Below are positions 32,201-40,766 of a stretch of DNA of 64,000 nt, piece by piece; positions within the stretch are counted from its first letter, which is position 1, and each line of letters starts with the position of its first letter. A program made the translations under genes and the position numbers. Location: positions 62,001-126,000 of the forward strand of contig NZ_JACMYH010000005.1 in the NCBI RefSeq assembly GCF_014235765.1, in the 5' to 3' direction. Source of the stretch: Pseudomonas baltica (GTDB lineage: Bacteria > Pseudomonadota > Gammaproteobacteria > Pseudomonadales > Pseudomonadaceae). Under the pieces are notes generated by a model. That model searched no databases and was not told where the DNA came from. It saw only the letters and a program-made list of their open reading frames with translations.

Positions 32201-33192
32201 TTCGCTACCACGACGACGTGCTGTTCAGCGGTGAACGCCGCTTGTTGCAACGCCAGTGGGCCGAGACCAGCTACCAGATCCAGCGTCTGCGTGACAACGC
32301 TGCCGGTGCCGATCAGGAGTTCGACGCGCTGCTCGAAGAAGACAATCCAGGGCTGAGCTTCAACCTCAGCTTCGACGTCAACGAAGACATCGCCGCCCCG
32401 TACATCAAGAAAAACGTACGCCCACAGGTGGCCGTGCTGCGCGAGCAGGGCGTCAACGGCCAGGTCGAAATGGCTGCGGCCTTCGACCGCGCCGGCTTCA
32501 ACGCCATCGACGTGCACATGAGCGACATCCTTGCCGGACGTGTCGACCTGAACGAGTTCAAGGGACTGGTCGCCTGTGGCGGTTTCTCCTACGGCGACGT
32601 CCTGGGTGCCGGTGAAGGCTGGGCCAAGTCGGCACTGTTCAACGCCCGTGCCCGTGATGCGTTCCAGCAGTACTTCGAGCGCAGCGACAGCTTCACCCTC
32701 GGCGTGTGCAACGGCTGCCAGATGATGTCCAATCTGCACGAGTTGATTCCAGGCAGCGAGTTCTGGCCGCACTTCGTGCGCAACCGGTCCGAGCAGTTCG
32801 AGGCGCGGGTTGCCATGGTCCAGGTGCAGGAGTCCAACTCGATCTTCCTGCAGGGCATGGCCGGTTCGCGCATGCCGATCGCCATCGCCCACGGTGAAGG
32901 TCATGCCGAATTCGCCACCGCGGACGCCTTGGTGCAAGCCGATGTGTCGGGCTGCGTGGCGCTGCGCTTCGTCGACAACCACGGCAAGGTCACCGAGCAG
33001 TACCCGGCCAACCCGAACGGCTCGCCGCGCGGGATCACCGGATTGACCAGCCGCGACGGCCGCGTGACCATCATGATGCCGCACCCGGAGCGGGTATTCC
33101 GCGCTGTGCAGAACTCCTGGAAGCCTGAGGAGTGGAACGAGGACGGCGCCTGGATGCGCATGTTCCGCAATGCCCGCGTGTGGGTGAACTGA
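29293..33192 (+). CDS. purL: Phosphoribosylformylglycinamidine synthase
   Basis: Predicted 1299 residues, the long single-chain form of gammaproteobacteria. PurL converts FGAR to FGAM with ATP and glutamine, step four of purine synthesis. An N-terminal PurS-like domain opens with [20 protein letters not shown]. Two AIRS-like ATP-binding halves follow ([10 protein letters not shown] and [15 protein letters not shown]-type signatures), and the C-terminal class I glutaminase has the nucleophile in [10 protein letters not shown] and the PHPERVFR His/Glu. A TAGAAT -10-like hexamer lies at 29245-29250, 42 bases before the start. No PurR-type operator was recognised. Confidence 0.98.
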   Translation: [1299 protein letters not shown]

Positions 33193-33211
33193 CAGGTCGG
33201 TGAACCAGCAG

Positions 33212-33523
33212 ATGTTCAAACTGGCCTTCTTCGTTCCCGACAGCCATGTCGAAGCCGTCAAGAGTGCCGTATTCGCCGCCGGTGGCGGTCGCATCGGTGC
33301 TTACGACAACTGCGCATGGCAGGTGTTGGGGCACGGTCAGTTTCGGCCATGTGATGGCAGCCAGCCATTTCTGGGTCAGGCCGATACACTGGAAAAGGTC
33401 GAAGAGTGGAAGGTCGAGCTGGTAGTGGCCGATTCACTCATTGAACCGGTGGTCCAGGCATTGCGCCTGGCCCACCCGTATGAAACCCCTGCCTTCGAAG
33501 TGTGGCGACTGCACGATCTGTGA
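33212..33523 (+). CDS. YqfO/Nif3 C-terminal-like small protein (COG3323)
   Basis: Predicted 103 residues, beginning MFKLAFFVPDSHVEAVK and containing GGGRIGAYDNCAWQ, GQFRP and HPYETPAFEVW. This is the PII-like insert domain of Nif3/YqfO proteins occurring alone, common in Pseudomonas next to purL. Its function is unknown. I prefer the ATG at 33212, which has GGTGA about 8 bases upstream, over an in-frame GTG at 33200 with a poor ribosome site. It follows purL by 19 bases on the same strand and is convergent with the tpsA2 gene. Confidence 0.8.
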   Translation: MFKLAFFVPDSHVEAVKSAVFAAGGGRIGAYDNCAWQVLGHGQFRPCDGSQPFLGQADTLEKVEEWKVELVVADSLIEPVVQALRLAHPYETPAFEVWRLHDL

Positions 33524-33531
33524 GTCGCCAC
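33502..33531. terminator. Stem-loop at the convergent end of the purL unit
   Basis: GTGGCGACT (33502-33510) and AGTCGCCAC (33523-33531) are perfect 9-base arms around a 12-base loop. They span the stop codon of the small protein gene and end 8 bases before the convergent tpsA2 end. No T run follows in either direction, so termination would be inefficient or Rho-assisted. Confidence 0.4.
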
Positions 33532-33538
33532 GTTCCCC

Positions 33539-36001
33539 TCAGCGGATGCGTACCTGCTCATATAACCGCTTGACCGCCTCCAGGCCTGTGTTGCCCGTGG
33601 CTAGCTTGTGGCTGGTCTGCAGTTCATGGGCGCCTGCTGCCATTGCGTGAGTCGTGCCTCGTGCAACTTTGAGGCTCATGGGCTCGCTGCTGAACATTCC
33701 GGATTGTTCGCTCACGCCCGTTTTGTCGGTGCGGGTGAACTCGAAATTGGCCTGTTCGACTTCGCCTTTGCCAGCGTTTGGCTGCTGCGCCAGAGCTTCC
33801 TTGACCGGCGAATTCCACTTGCCGCCCAGCGCTGCCACTTCATTGAGCATTGTGCCTGGAGCCGTACCTTCGGCCAGCACGACACGCCCCTCGACACCGA
33901 GGATTTGCGTGCTGTCGGCGCGATGAGTGATCGCCAGCTTGCCCTTGACGTTGCCGCTCAGGTTGTCGGCCTGCAGACGTGCGCCATCCAGACGTGCATC
34001 CATCTGGCTATCGAGCCTGAGCGTCGCAGCTCGCAGTTGCGCATTGTGCTGTGTCTGCTGCTGCTCGTTGCGGTAGCTGAGGCCAAGAGCCGGCTTGAGC
34101 GGATCACTGGCATCGGCGCTCAGTTGCTTGCGGTCCGATTGACGCTGGTCGCTGGCGCTTTCCAGATAGACACCGCCTGCGGTGGCCGCCAGCTTCATGC
34201 TGGCTGCGTCGGCCTGGACACCCTGCAGGTGCAGGGCGCGAGCCTTGCGGGCGCCGGCCTGCAGCGCCATGTCGCCCTTTACCTGCCACTGATTGCCTTG
34301 CTGATGTTGCGTGCTTTCGTCTCGTTGACCGAAGCTATGCAGACCTTCGGCTCTCCTGGATTCACCGCCACCCTTGAGGGTTGTCTTGTCCACGGCCGCG
34401 AGGCTGGTGAGGGTGCCTCCCGCCGTCACCTTCAGACTGCCAGCGGGCTTGTCCAGCGTGCCTATGTCCACACCGTTGAGCTGCACATCGCCGCTGGCGC
34501 GCAGGATCACGTCGCCTGGCGCATCGATCCGCGCCTTGCTCGCCGTGCGTTGCTGGTAAGCGCCGTCCTTGCCCATGCGGTCGAGGGTGGCGTGGGCCGG
34601 GTTGAACGCCAGGTTGGCACCGGCGTCGATCTGCACCGCGCCTTGCGAGGTGCCGATGCGGGTGCCTTCGTAGCGTCCACTGCCGGTCAGGCGGATGTCG
34701 ATACCTTCGGCAGCGCTCAGGCTGCCGGCCTTGGCTGTGCTGGTGGTTGCCGCGCCCGCCTGGACCTTGTGCATGGCCGCTTTCATCTCATGGCTGTCGG
34801 CATGGATGGCGATCTTGCCCAGGGTGCTGGTGTACTCGGTGCCGGTATCAGCCAGTTTGCCGCTGATATCCAGCGATACCGTGCCGCCCTGCAGGCGACT
34901 TGAGCCGGTATTGACCATGGATGCCGCGTTGACCTTCAACAGGCCGCCGCTGTTGATCTCCGCACCCTGGCTGCGCACACCGTCGGCGAGCAGGCGCACA
35001 TCGGCTTCGCTGGCCAGGCGTGCCGTGCCCAGGTTGAGCTGACGGCCGGCTGCCAGGTGGATCTCGCCCGCTCCGCCGTGCAGTTCGGTGGGGGTCTGTG
35101 GCTTGCCGGCGCGCGCAGGTGCATGCAGCGTGAGGTCGCCGGCCGATTCGATACGGATGCCTTGACCGGCCGTGAGTCGAGCGCCTGGCATCTTGATACC
35201 CGCGCCTTCCTCACTGCTGACGATGCGGATGCGCTTGTCTGTGGCCATCGCGCCGAGCAGGTTGGCATCGATGAGTTTGGTCGTGCGCGTGCTGCCGATC
35301 ACACCATTGCTGGCGTAGTCGACGACATTGCTGCCCAGCACCAGGTCGATATCGGCGCCTGCGGCCATTGGCCCGCTGCTGACGATACTGGGTGCTATCA
35401 GCGCCAGGCTGCCGGCCGGGTTGCTGACACCGCCGCTGTCGACACGCAGCAACTGGTCGGTGGCCTGCGTATCGAACGTTGTCAGCCGACCGTCCTGGAC
35501 AGTGGCCGCGCCGACCACGAAGGTGGCTCGTGGCGCGTTGACCAGGCTGGCGCCGTTCAGCGTGATGCCATTCGGGTTGGCCAGGACATAGTCTGCCGCC
35601 GCGCCGAAAACCACTTGCGGGCCGTTGATGTTGGAACGGTCGTGGCCGACCACCTCGTTGAGGATGGTGCTGGCGGCCATGCCGCCCAGTTGTGGATTGG
35701 CCTTCAGCTCGCCGGCCATTTCACTCTTTCCTGCCACCAGGCTGTTGTTGAGCACGACGCCCTGGGTACCGACGTTGTATTCGCTGTAGACGTTGTGCGA
35801 AAGGCCGTTGGCATTGGGCGCAACGATGTCGATGACCGGTACTTTGTACTGGCCGTTGATGATTGGCGCCGTTTCGCCACCCGCAAACGCGGTCAGGCCA
35901 TCGGCCCAGGCAGGGGAGCAGGGCACCAGCAGCGCGCTGGCGATGGCCAGCGGCAGCGAGCGCAGGGTCAGGTGGCGCAATTGTTCCATGGTATGAGGCA
36001 T
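33539..36001 (-). CDS. Second TpsA exoprotein (filamentous haemagglutinin N-terminal domain)
   Basis: Predicted 820 residues. A signal peptide likely ends after residue 33 (SPAWA). The two-partner secretion domain follows, with NVGTQGVVLNNS and ANPNGI at residues 141-146 (usual NPNGI motif). The rest is beta-helical repeat with haemagglutinin-like segments (AGQGIRIESAGDLTLHAPA and GSLKVTAGGTL). There is no VENN/pretoxin motif and no recognisable toxin domain at the end, so it is probably an adhesin or a shortened exoprotein. It lies 159 bases after tpsA1 and likely shares the single TpsB encoded upstream. AAGGA precedes the ATG at 36001. Confidence 0.85.
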   Translation of the reverse strand: MPHTMEQLRHLTLRSLPLAIASALLVPCSPAWADGLTAFAGGETAPIINGQYKVPVIDIVAPNANGLSHNVYSEYNVGTQGVVLNNSLVAGKSEMAGELKANPQLGGMAASTILNEVVGHDRSNINGPQVVFGAAADYVLANPNGITLNGASLVNAPRATFVVGAATVQDGRLTTFDTQATDQLLRVDSGGVSNPAGSLALIAPSIVSSGPMAAGADIDLVLGSNVVDYASNGVIGSTRTTKLIDANLLGAMATDKRIRIVSSEEGAGIKMPGARLTAGQGIRIESAGDLTLHAPARAGKPQTPTELHGGAGEIHLAAGRQLNLGTARLASEADVRLLADGVRSQGAEINSGGLLKVNAASMVNTGSSRLQGGTVSLDISGKLADTGTEYTSTLGKIAIHADSHEMKAAMHKVQAGAATTSTAKAGSLSAAEGIDIRLTGSGRYEGTRIGTSQGAVQIDAGANLAFNPAHATLDRMGKDGAYQQRTASKARIDAPGDVILRASGDVQLNGVDIGTLDKPAGSLKVTAGGTLTSLAAVDKTTLKGGGESRRAEGLHSFGQRDESTQHQQGNQWQVKGDMALQAGARKARALHLQGVQADAASMKLAATAGGVYLESASDQRQSDRKQLSADASDPLKPALGLSYRNEQQQTQHNAQLRAATLRLDSQMDARLDGARLQADNLSGNVKGKLAITHRADSTQILGVEGRVVLAEGTAPGTMLNEVAALGGKWNSPVKEALAQQPNAGKGEVEQANFEFTRTDKTGVSEQSGMFSSEPMSLKVARGTTHAMAAGAHELQTSHKLATGNTGLEAVKRLYEQVRIR

Positions 36002-36031
36002 CGAGGTCTTTCCTTAGGTCGAGGATTGGCT

Positions 36032-36057
36032 GTGCATCGACCTGGGGGCCGATGCAC
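36032..36057. other. Stem-loop between the two tpsA genes
   Basis: GTGCATCG and CGATGCAC are perfect 8-base arms around a 10-base loop, about 30 bases upstream of the tpsA2 start on the minus strand. No T run follows. It could modulate read-through or translation between the two exoprotein genes. Confidence 0.35.
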
Positions 36058-36160
36058 GAGAGCTACCTTAGGAAGGGTGGGTCGGACGCGATAGCGGCAG
36101 CGCGCGCGGCCCATCGTAGGATGCGGCCCAAACGGATGTCGGGCCGGCGGAGAGTCATGC

Positions 36161-39100
36161 TCAGAGCGCGAGTTTTTCCACGCCTCCTGTCAGATACTGA
36201 GTGCGGTTGTGCCCGCCTGCGCGGAACAGTCCGGTATCGATCATCACCTCTTCGGGCTTGTCCTTCTGCAGATGGCTGTACAGGTCCTTGATCGCACCCA
36301 GTGACGGCGTCAGCGCCAGCAGGGAGACCGTTACCAGTCGGTCGCGCGCAGTCAGGTCACTGGTCTGCATCGAGTTCGGGTCCGGGTGCAGCGCAGTGCC
36401 GCTGGTCTGCAATTGTGCGCCGACCAACTGGGTTGTCCCCAGGACCTCCAGGCCCAGGGTGTCGCGGCCATTGAGTACGGTACTCTGGGTCACGGTATCG
36501 CGCAGTTCGCGACGCATGTCGAAGCCCAGCTTGGCCGAGATATCGGTGGAGTAGGCCGCATTCAACTGGTCCAGGCGCTGCTTGCCCTTGCTTCCCCACT
36601 CGCCTGCCAGCTTTGCCAGGCTGCCGATCGCGCCCCACGGATCGCCACCCTTGCCGACTTCGGCCTCGGCATTGACCTTGGTCGCGTCAACGTTGTCCCT
36701 GACGCTGACTGCCCGCAGGCTGCCCACCGAACCGCTTATCATGTCGGCATGCACTTGCGCACCGGCCAGCAGCAGCTCGCCCGGGCTGTTGTATTCCACT
36801 GTGCCCGCGGTGAGCCTGGCGTTGGCATAGGTGTCGCTCTTGAGCTTGTCGTAGTCGAGCTTGAACTGAACGTTGAACTCATCGAGTGCGTAGGACTGCT
36901 TCGCGCCGCCTGAATGGCCACCGAGGCTGAAGGTGGCGGAAATCAGCTTGTTGTCGCGATCGCTGGTCGACCGCGCGGCGATCACGGCGATCCCCCCCTT
37001 GCGTGCGTCCAGCTTGATCCGGTCGGCCGTGGCGTGCAGGCCTTCGAGCAGTATCGCTGCCGCATGGTCACTGCCTGCCGTGACCGCCATGTCGTTGAGC
37101 ACATGCCACTGTGCGCCGCGACGCAGTGCCGAATCCTCCGCAGTCTGACCGAATTCGAAGCCTGCGCTGCCTGCCACCGGCAAGCCGCCTGCCGATGGCC
37201 TGGCGCTGACCTTGAGCGAACCGCTGCCGCCATAGACATTGCCTTGGGCCCTGGCAGTGTCGATGCCGGCCAGTGCCACGACACTCTGGCCAGCGTCGAT
37301 CGACAGGCTGCCCACCGGCGTCTGTTGCGAGCCGATGGCAGTGCCCTGCAGCATCACGTTGCCTTGCGCGCTCAATGTAACGGCGCCGGGGGTGTCCAGC
37401 CTGGCGCCGACGGCGAAGGTCTGGGTACTGTCGAGTACGGTGTATTGCCCGCTGCCGCCGATGGCGCCACCCTGAACCACAGGGGCTGGTGCGACCACCC
37501 CATTGAGCTGCGCTGCGCCGCGCCCGCGCGTGCCATCGTCATGCTTGACGATACTGTTGCCGGCTTGGAGGAACTGCAGGTTACCGCCGCTGTGGATCTG
37601 GATTGGCCCCTGCACACTGCTCATGACCGTGCCTTCATACAGGCCATCGGTGCCCAGCTGGATACGGATACCGTTGTTGCCGAGCAGACTGCCGACTACT
37701 GCCGTATCCACCGTCTTGTATTGTGCGCTGCTGTGACCGCGGGCTGCGGCGCCCATGGCCCAGTCGGAGCCGGTCGAGGTTTCCAGCCTGGCAATGGCAT
37801 CCACCCCCAACGCGTCGATTGCGCTACGCACGCTGTTTCTGGCAGCGTCCATGACATGCCTGTCCGCGCTCAGCGCGATGGCGCCGATCGTGCTTTCGTA
37901 CTGGGTACCGATATCGTGCAGCTTGCCGGTCACAGCGATATCGAGCTCACCCCCCTTGAACTGCGACACCCGGGCAATGTGCGTCAGCGACTGGGTATTG
38001 CGGTCCAGGTAGTCACCCTTGAGATTGATGCCCACGCTCCACGGCAGCAGGCCATCCTCCAGGCCACTGGCATACAGGCTGGTCTGGTCGACCCCGCTCC
38101 ACAGCTTCTGTACCTGACGGGTAATGGCGCCGTAGTCCAGCGAGCTGCCCGCACTGAGCTTGATCTTGTTGTAGTCCAGGGCGGTCTTGGTGCTGTCGGT
38201 AACGGCCTGATTGTGGACACGGTCGGCGCGCACCTTCAACAACTGGCCTGCTTCCACCTGCGCTGCCTGGGTGGTCAGTGCCTTCGCGGTCAGGCGTACG
38301 TCGTTGCCGGCCTTGATCGAGCTGCGCGTGTGTACGTTCTCGCTGCGGCCGTCGGTGTCGGTCTGCAAGGCGAAAGCGGCGCCGGTACCGAAACGGTCAA
38401 CGCCCGCAGTGATCTCGTAACCCACCGATCTTCCGGTTTCCTGGTTGCGGAAACTGCGTTGCGCCTCGGTGGCCAGAATGCGCATGTCATCGGCATCGAG
38501 CAGCACGTTCTGTTCGGCTTGTACCGACGAGCCGACGATGGCCAGGTCCTGCCCGGCCTCGAGTGCGACGTTACCGCCCTTGAGCTGGCTGGCTTGATGC
38601 GTGTTCAGCCGGGCGGTGTCCAGCGTCCACTGTTGGCGCATCCCGGCACCGGCGTCCCACTGCCCGGCAGATCCCTGTGCGTCGCCTGGCTGGCCGGAGC
38701 CTGGCGTGGTCTGTTCGCCGAAAACGGTCAGTTTCCAGTCCTTGCCCTTGAGGGTGGATTCGCTGCTCTGCTGGCCGGCAGCGACCATCAGGTTGCGCTC
38801 GGCCTTGACCGTCAGATCGCCAGCGGTGGCAAGGCTCGAGCCCACGATCAGGGTGTCGCGCTTGCCGTCCAGAAGCAGGGCGCCGCTGGCGCTGAGGGAA
38901 CTGCCTTGATAGGTACTTTGCCTGCGGTCGTAGCGGCGGTCGGACGCGCTGAACAGCGCGGTGTCCTGGCGCGCATTCTCGATACGCTGGTGGGCTTGGG
39001 CACCTTGTACCCTGAGGTCTTGCGCAAGGCTTCGCAGGTCAATGTCCCGGGCCTCCAGCTGCGCGGCTATCAGGTCCACGCGATCGGCCTGGGCGGCGAG

Positions 39101-40747
39101 CTTGCCATTGCCTGCGGCAAGCCGGCTGCCGCGGTGGTCCAGGGTCTGCTCGCGGTCGTGCAGTTCGGTCGCCGAACGGCGGACGATCACGTGGCCCTCG
39201 CGACTGTCCTGCGCAACCGAGCCATGCAGAACGACGGTACCGATCTCCACCGCTTCGGTTGCTGCGAGGTTGAGGTCGCTGCGACTGTTCAAGTCGCTGC
39301 CCATGACTGTTATTGCCCGTCCCGTGAGGCTGATCGATTGGCCGTCGATCAGCGTCGACGCTGCGCTCTGAGTGGTCTGGGTGGCCGTGCTGTCCAGGCG
39401 TTGAGCGCCCTGGCGTCGGTTGCTGACGGTGACGCGGTCAAGCTTGCGGTCGACGTTGGCGGTCAGCTCCAGCGTATTGCCCGCGCCAATGTCTACGTCG
39501 CCGAGGCTGTTGACGTGGGTGGCGGCGAGCCTGGCATCGTTGCCCGCAGTCAGGGTCACGGACTGCGTGGCGTTCAGCGCATTCGCCAGATGCTCGGTAT
39601 GCGTCAGCTCGACGGTGGTAGTGGTCGCACCTGCAGGCAGGATGTACCAGTCGTTCTCCACACCGCTCCTGCGGCTGGATTCGACGGTGCGGGTCAACGT
39701 ATCCAGGTTCAGATCGGCACCGGCGTCGGCGCTGATCGACGCGCCACTGATCGCCACCGACTTGATGTTCAGGTTCGCTGCCGAGCTCAGCCGCACATCG
39801 CCAGCGCCGGCGTCGAGTACACCCTGCGTGGCCAAGCCATCGCGCTTGGCGGTGCTGATCATGTTCAGTGCGCCCTGCGAAGCGATCTCGATGCCTTCAC
39901 ACGCTGCGGTCCGACTGATGCCCATGTTGATGCCGGCACCTTCGCGGGTGCTCAGAATATTGATGCGATTGGCGTGCATGGCGCCCATCAGGCGCGCGTC
40001 GGTACTGAACGCGTTCTGCTGGACGTGGCTGACCTTCAGATCGCTGGCATCGACCTTGTGTGTGCCCAACAGAATGTCGAGCTTCTGCGCTGCGCTGATC
40101 GGCCCGCGCTGGTCGATCGTGGGGGAGATCAAAGCCAGCGAACCGCCGTTCACGGTCACCCCGCGGGTGTCTACCTTCAGCGCGGTGCGTGGGTCGATAC
40201 CACCGTCGGTATTGAGCCCGGTGATCCTGCCGTTCTCGATCTGCGGCCGGCCGACCAGAAAGGTCGCCTGTTTGTCCATTTGCAGGTTGATCCGTGCGCC
40301 ATTGAGCAAAATCCCGTTGGGGTTGCTCAGTACATAGTCGGCCGCTTGGCCGAAGATCACTTGTTCACCGTTGATGTCGGAGCGGCGTCGGCCGATCACT
40401 TCGTTGAGAATGGTGCTTGCCGCCTGGCCCTTGAACTGGCCGTTCGCCCGCACATTCAAGAATTCGCCGGCGACGTGCGCACGGCCGGCCTGCAGGCTGT
40501 TGTTCAGTACCACGCCGGGGACACCGACGTTGTATTGCTCGTAGCGGTTGTGCGAAAGACCGGCGGCATTGGGCGCCACGATGTCGACGATCGGGGCGGC
40601 ACCGGCATTGGTCATGACGATCGGTTTGGCACCCGGCTCGAAGGCCGGCTGGATGACGTCGGCGCTGGCCATGTAAGGCGCCAGTACGACACCGGCGATT
40701 GCCAGGCGCAAGGCGTCGCGCTGAACACAACGTGATGGTTTGGTCAT
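36161..40747 (-). CDS. First TpsA exoprotein (filamentous haemagglutinin family)
   Basis: Predicted 1528 residues. The signal peptide probably ends at residue 29 (YMASA). The secretion domain contains NVGVPGVVLNNS and SNPNGI at 141-146. A long beta-helix follows with haemagglutinin repeats such as LTAGNDARLAATHVNSLGDV and DVRLTAKALTTQAAQVEAGQ. The C-terminus (about 120 residues ending TQYLTGGVEKLAL) shows no VENN motif, nuclease, or other CDI toxin signature. A role in adhesion, aggregation or haemolysis is therefore more likely than contact-dependent inhibition. The start at 40747 is preferred because the signal peptide begins there. The transporter gene tpsB lies 19 bases upstream. Confidence 0.88.
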   Translation of the reverse strand: MTKPSRCVQRDALRLAIAGVVLAPYMASADVIQPAFEPGAKPIVMTNAGAAPIVDIVAPNAAGLSHNRYEQYNVGVPGVVLNNSLQAGRAHVAGEFLNVRANGQFKGQAASTILNEVIGRRRSDINGEQVIFGQAADYVLSNPNGILLNGARINLQMDKQATFLVGRPQIENGRITGLNTDGGIDPRTALKVDTRGVTVNGGSLALISPTIDQRGPISAAQKLDILLGTHKVDASDLKVSHVQQNAFSTDARLMGAMHANRINILSTREGAGINMGISRTAACEGIEIASQGALNMISTAKRDGLATQGVLDAGAGDVRLSSAANLNIKSVAISGASISADAGADLNLDTLTRTVESSRRSGVENDWYILPAGATTTTVELTHTEHLANALNATQSVTLTAGNDARLAATHVNSLGDVDIGAGNTLELTANVDRKLDRVTVSNRRQGAQRLDSTATQTTQSAASTLIDGQSISLTGRAITVMGSDLNSRSDLNLAATEAVEIGTVVLHGSVAQDSREGHVIVRRSATELHDREQTLDHRGSRLAAGNGKLAAQADRVDLIAAQLEARDIDLRSLAQDLRVQGAQAHQRIENARQDTALFSASDRRYDRRQSTYQGSSLSASGALLLDGKRDTLIVGSSLATAGDLTVKAERNLMVAAGQQSSESTLKGKDWKLTVFGEQTTPGSGQPGDAQGSAGQWDAGAGMRQQWTLDTARLNTHQASQLKGGNVALEAGQDLAIVGSSVQAEQNVLLDADDMRILATEAQRSFRNQETGRSVGYEITAGVDRFGTGAAFALQTDTDGRSENVHTRSSIKAGNDVRLTAKALTTQAAQVEAGQLLKVRADRVHNQAVTDSTKTALDYNKIKLSAGSSLDYGAITRQVQKLWSGVDQTSLYASGLEDGLLPWSVGINLKGDYLDRNTQSLTHIARVSQFKGGELDIAVTGKLHDIGTQYESTIGAIALSADRHVMDAARNSVRSAIDALGVDAIARLETSTGSDWAMGAAARGHSSAQYKTVDTAVVGSLLGNNGIRIQLGTDGLYEGTVMSSVQGPIQIHSGGNLQFLQAGNSIVKHDDGTRGRGAAQLNGVVAPAPVVQGGAIGGSGQYTVLDSTQTFAVGARLDTPGAVTLSAQGNVMLQGTAIGSQQTPVGSLSIDAGQSVVALAGIDTARAQGNVYGGSGSLKVSARPSAGGLPVAGSAGFEFGQTAEDSALRRGAQWHVLNDMAVTAGSDHAAAILLEGLHATADRIKLDARKGGIAVIAARSTSDRDNKLISATFSLGGHSGGAKQSYALDEFNVQFKLDYDKLKSDTYANARLTAGTVEYNSPGELLLAGAQVHADMISGSVGSLRAVSVRDNVDATKVNAEAEVGKGGDPWGAIGSLAKLAGEWGSKGKQRLDQLNAAYSTDISAKLGFDMRRELRDTVTQSTVLNGRDTLGLEVLGTTQLVGAQLQTSGTALHPDPNSMQTSDLTARDRLVTVSLLALTPSLGAIKDLYSHLQKDKPEEVMIDTGLFRAGGHNRTQYLTGGVEKLAL

Positions 40748-40766
40748 GGGGATATCTACCTGTTTT

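Noticed and set aside
31150..33294. 714-codon minus-strand frame opposite purL
   Set aside because: It is His/Val/Asp-rich shadow sequence without motifs, and purL is certain.
36914..40735. 1273-codon plus-strand open frame opposite tpsA1
   Set aside because: It mirrors the tpsA1 coding strand in a high-GC gene and contains no family motif. The minus strand has a signal peptide and secretion domain, so this is an antisense shadow.
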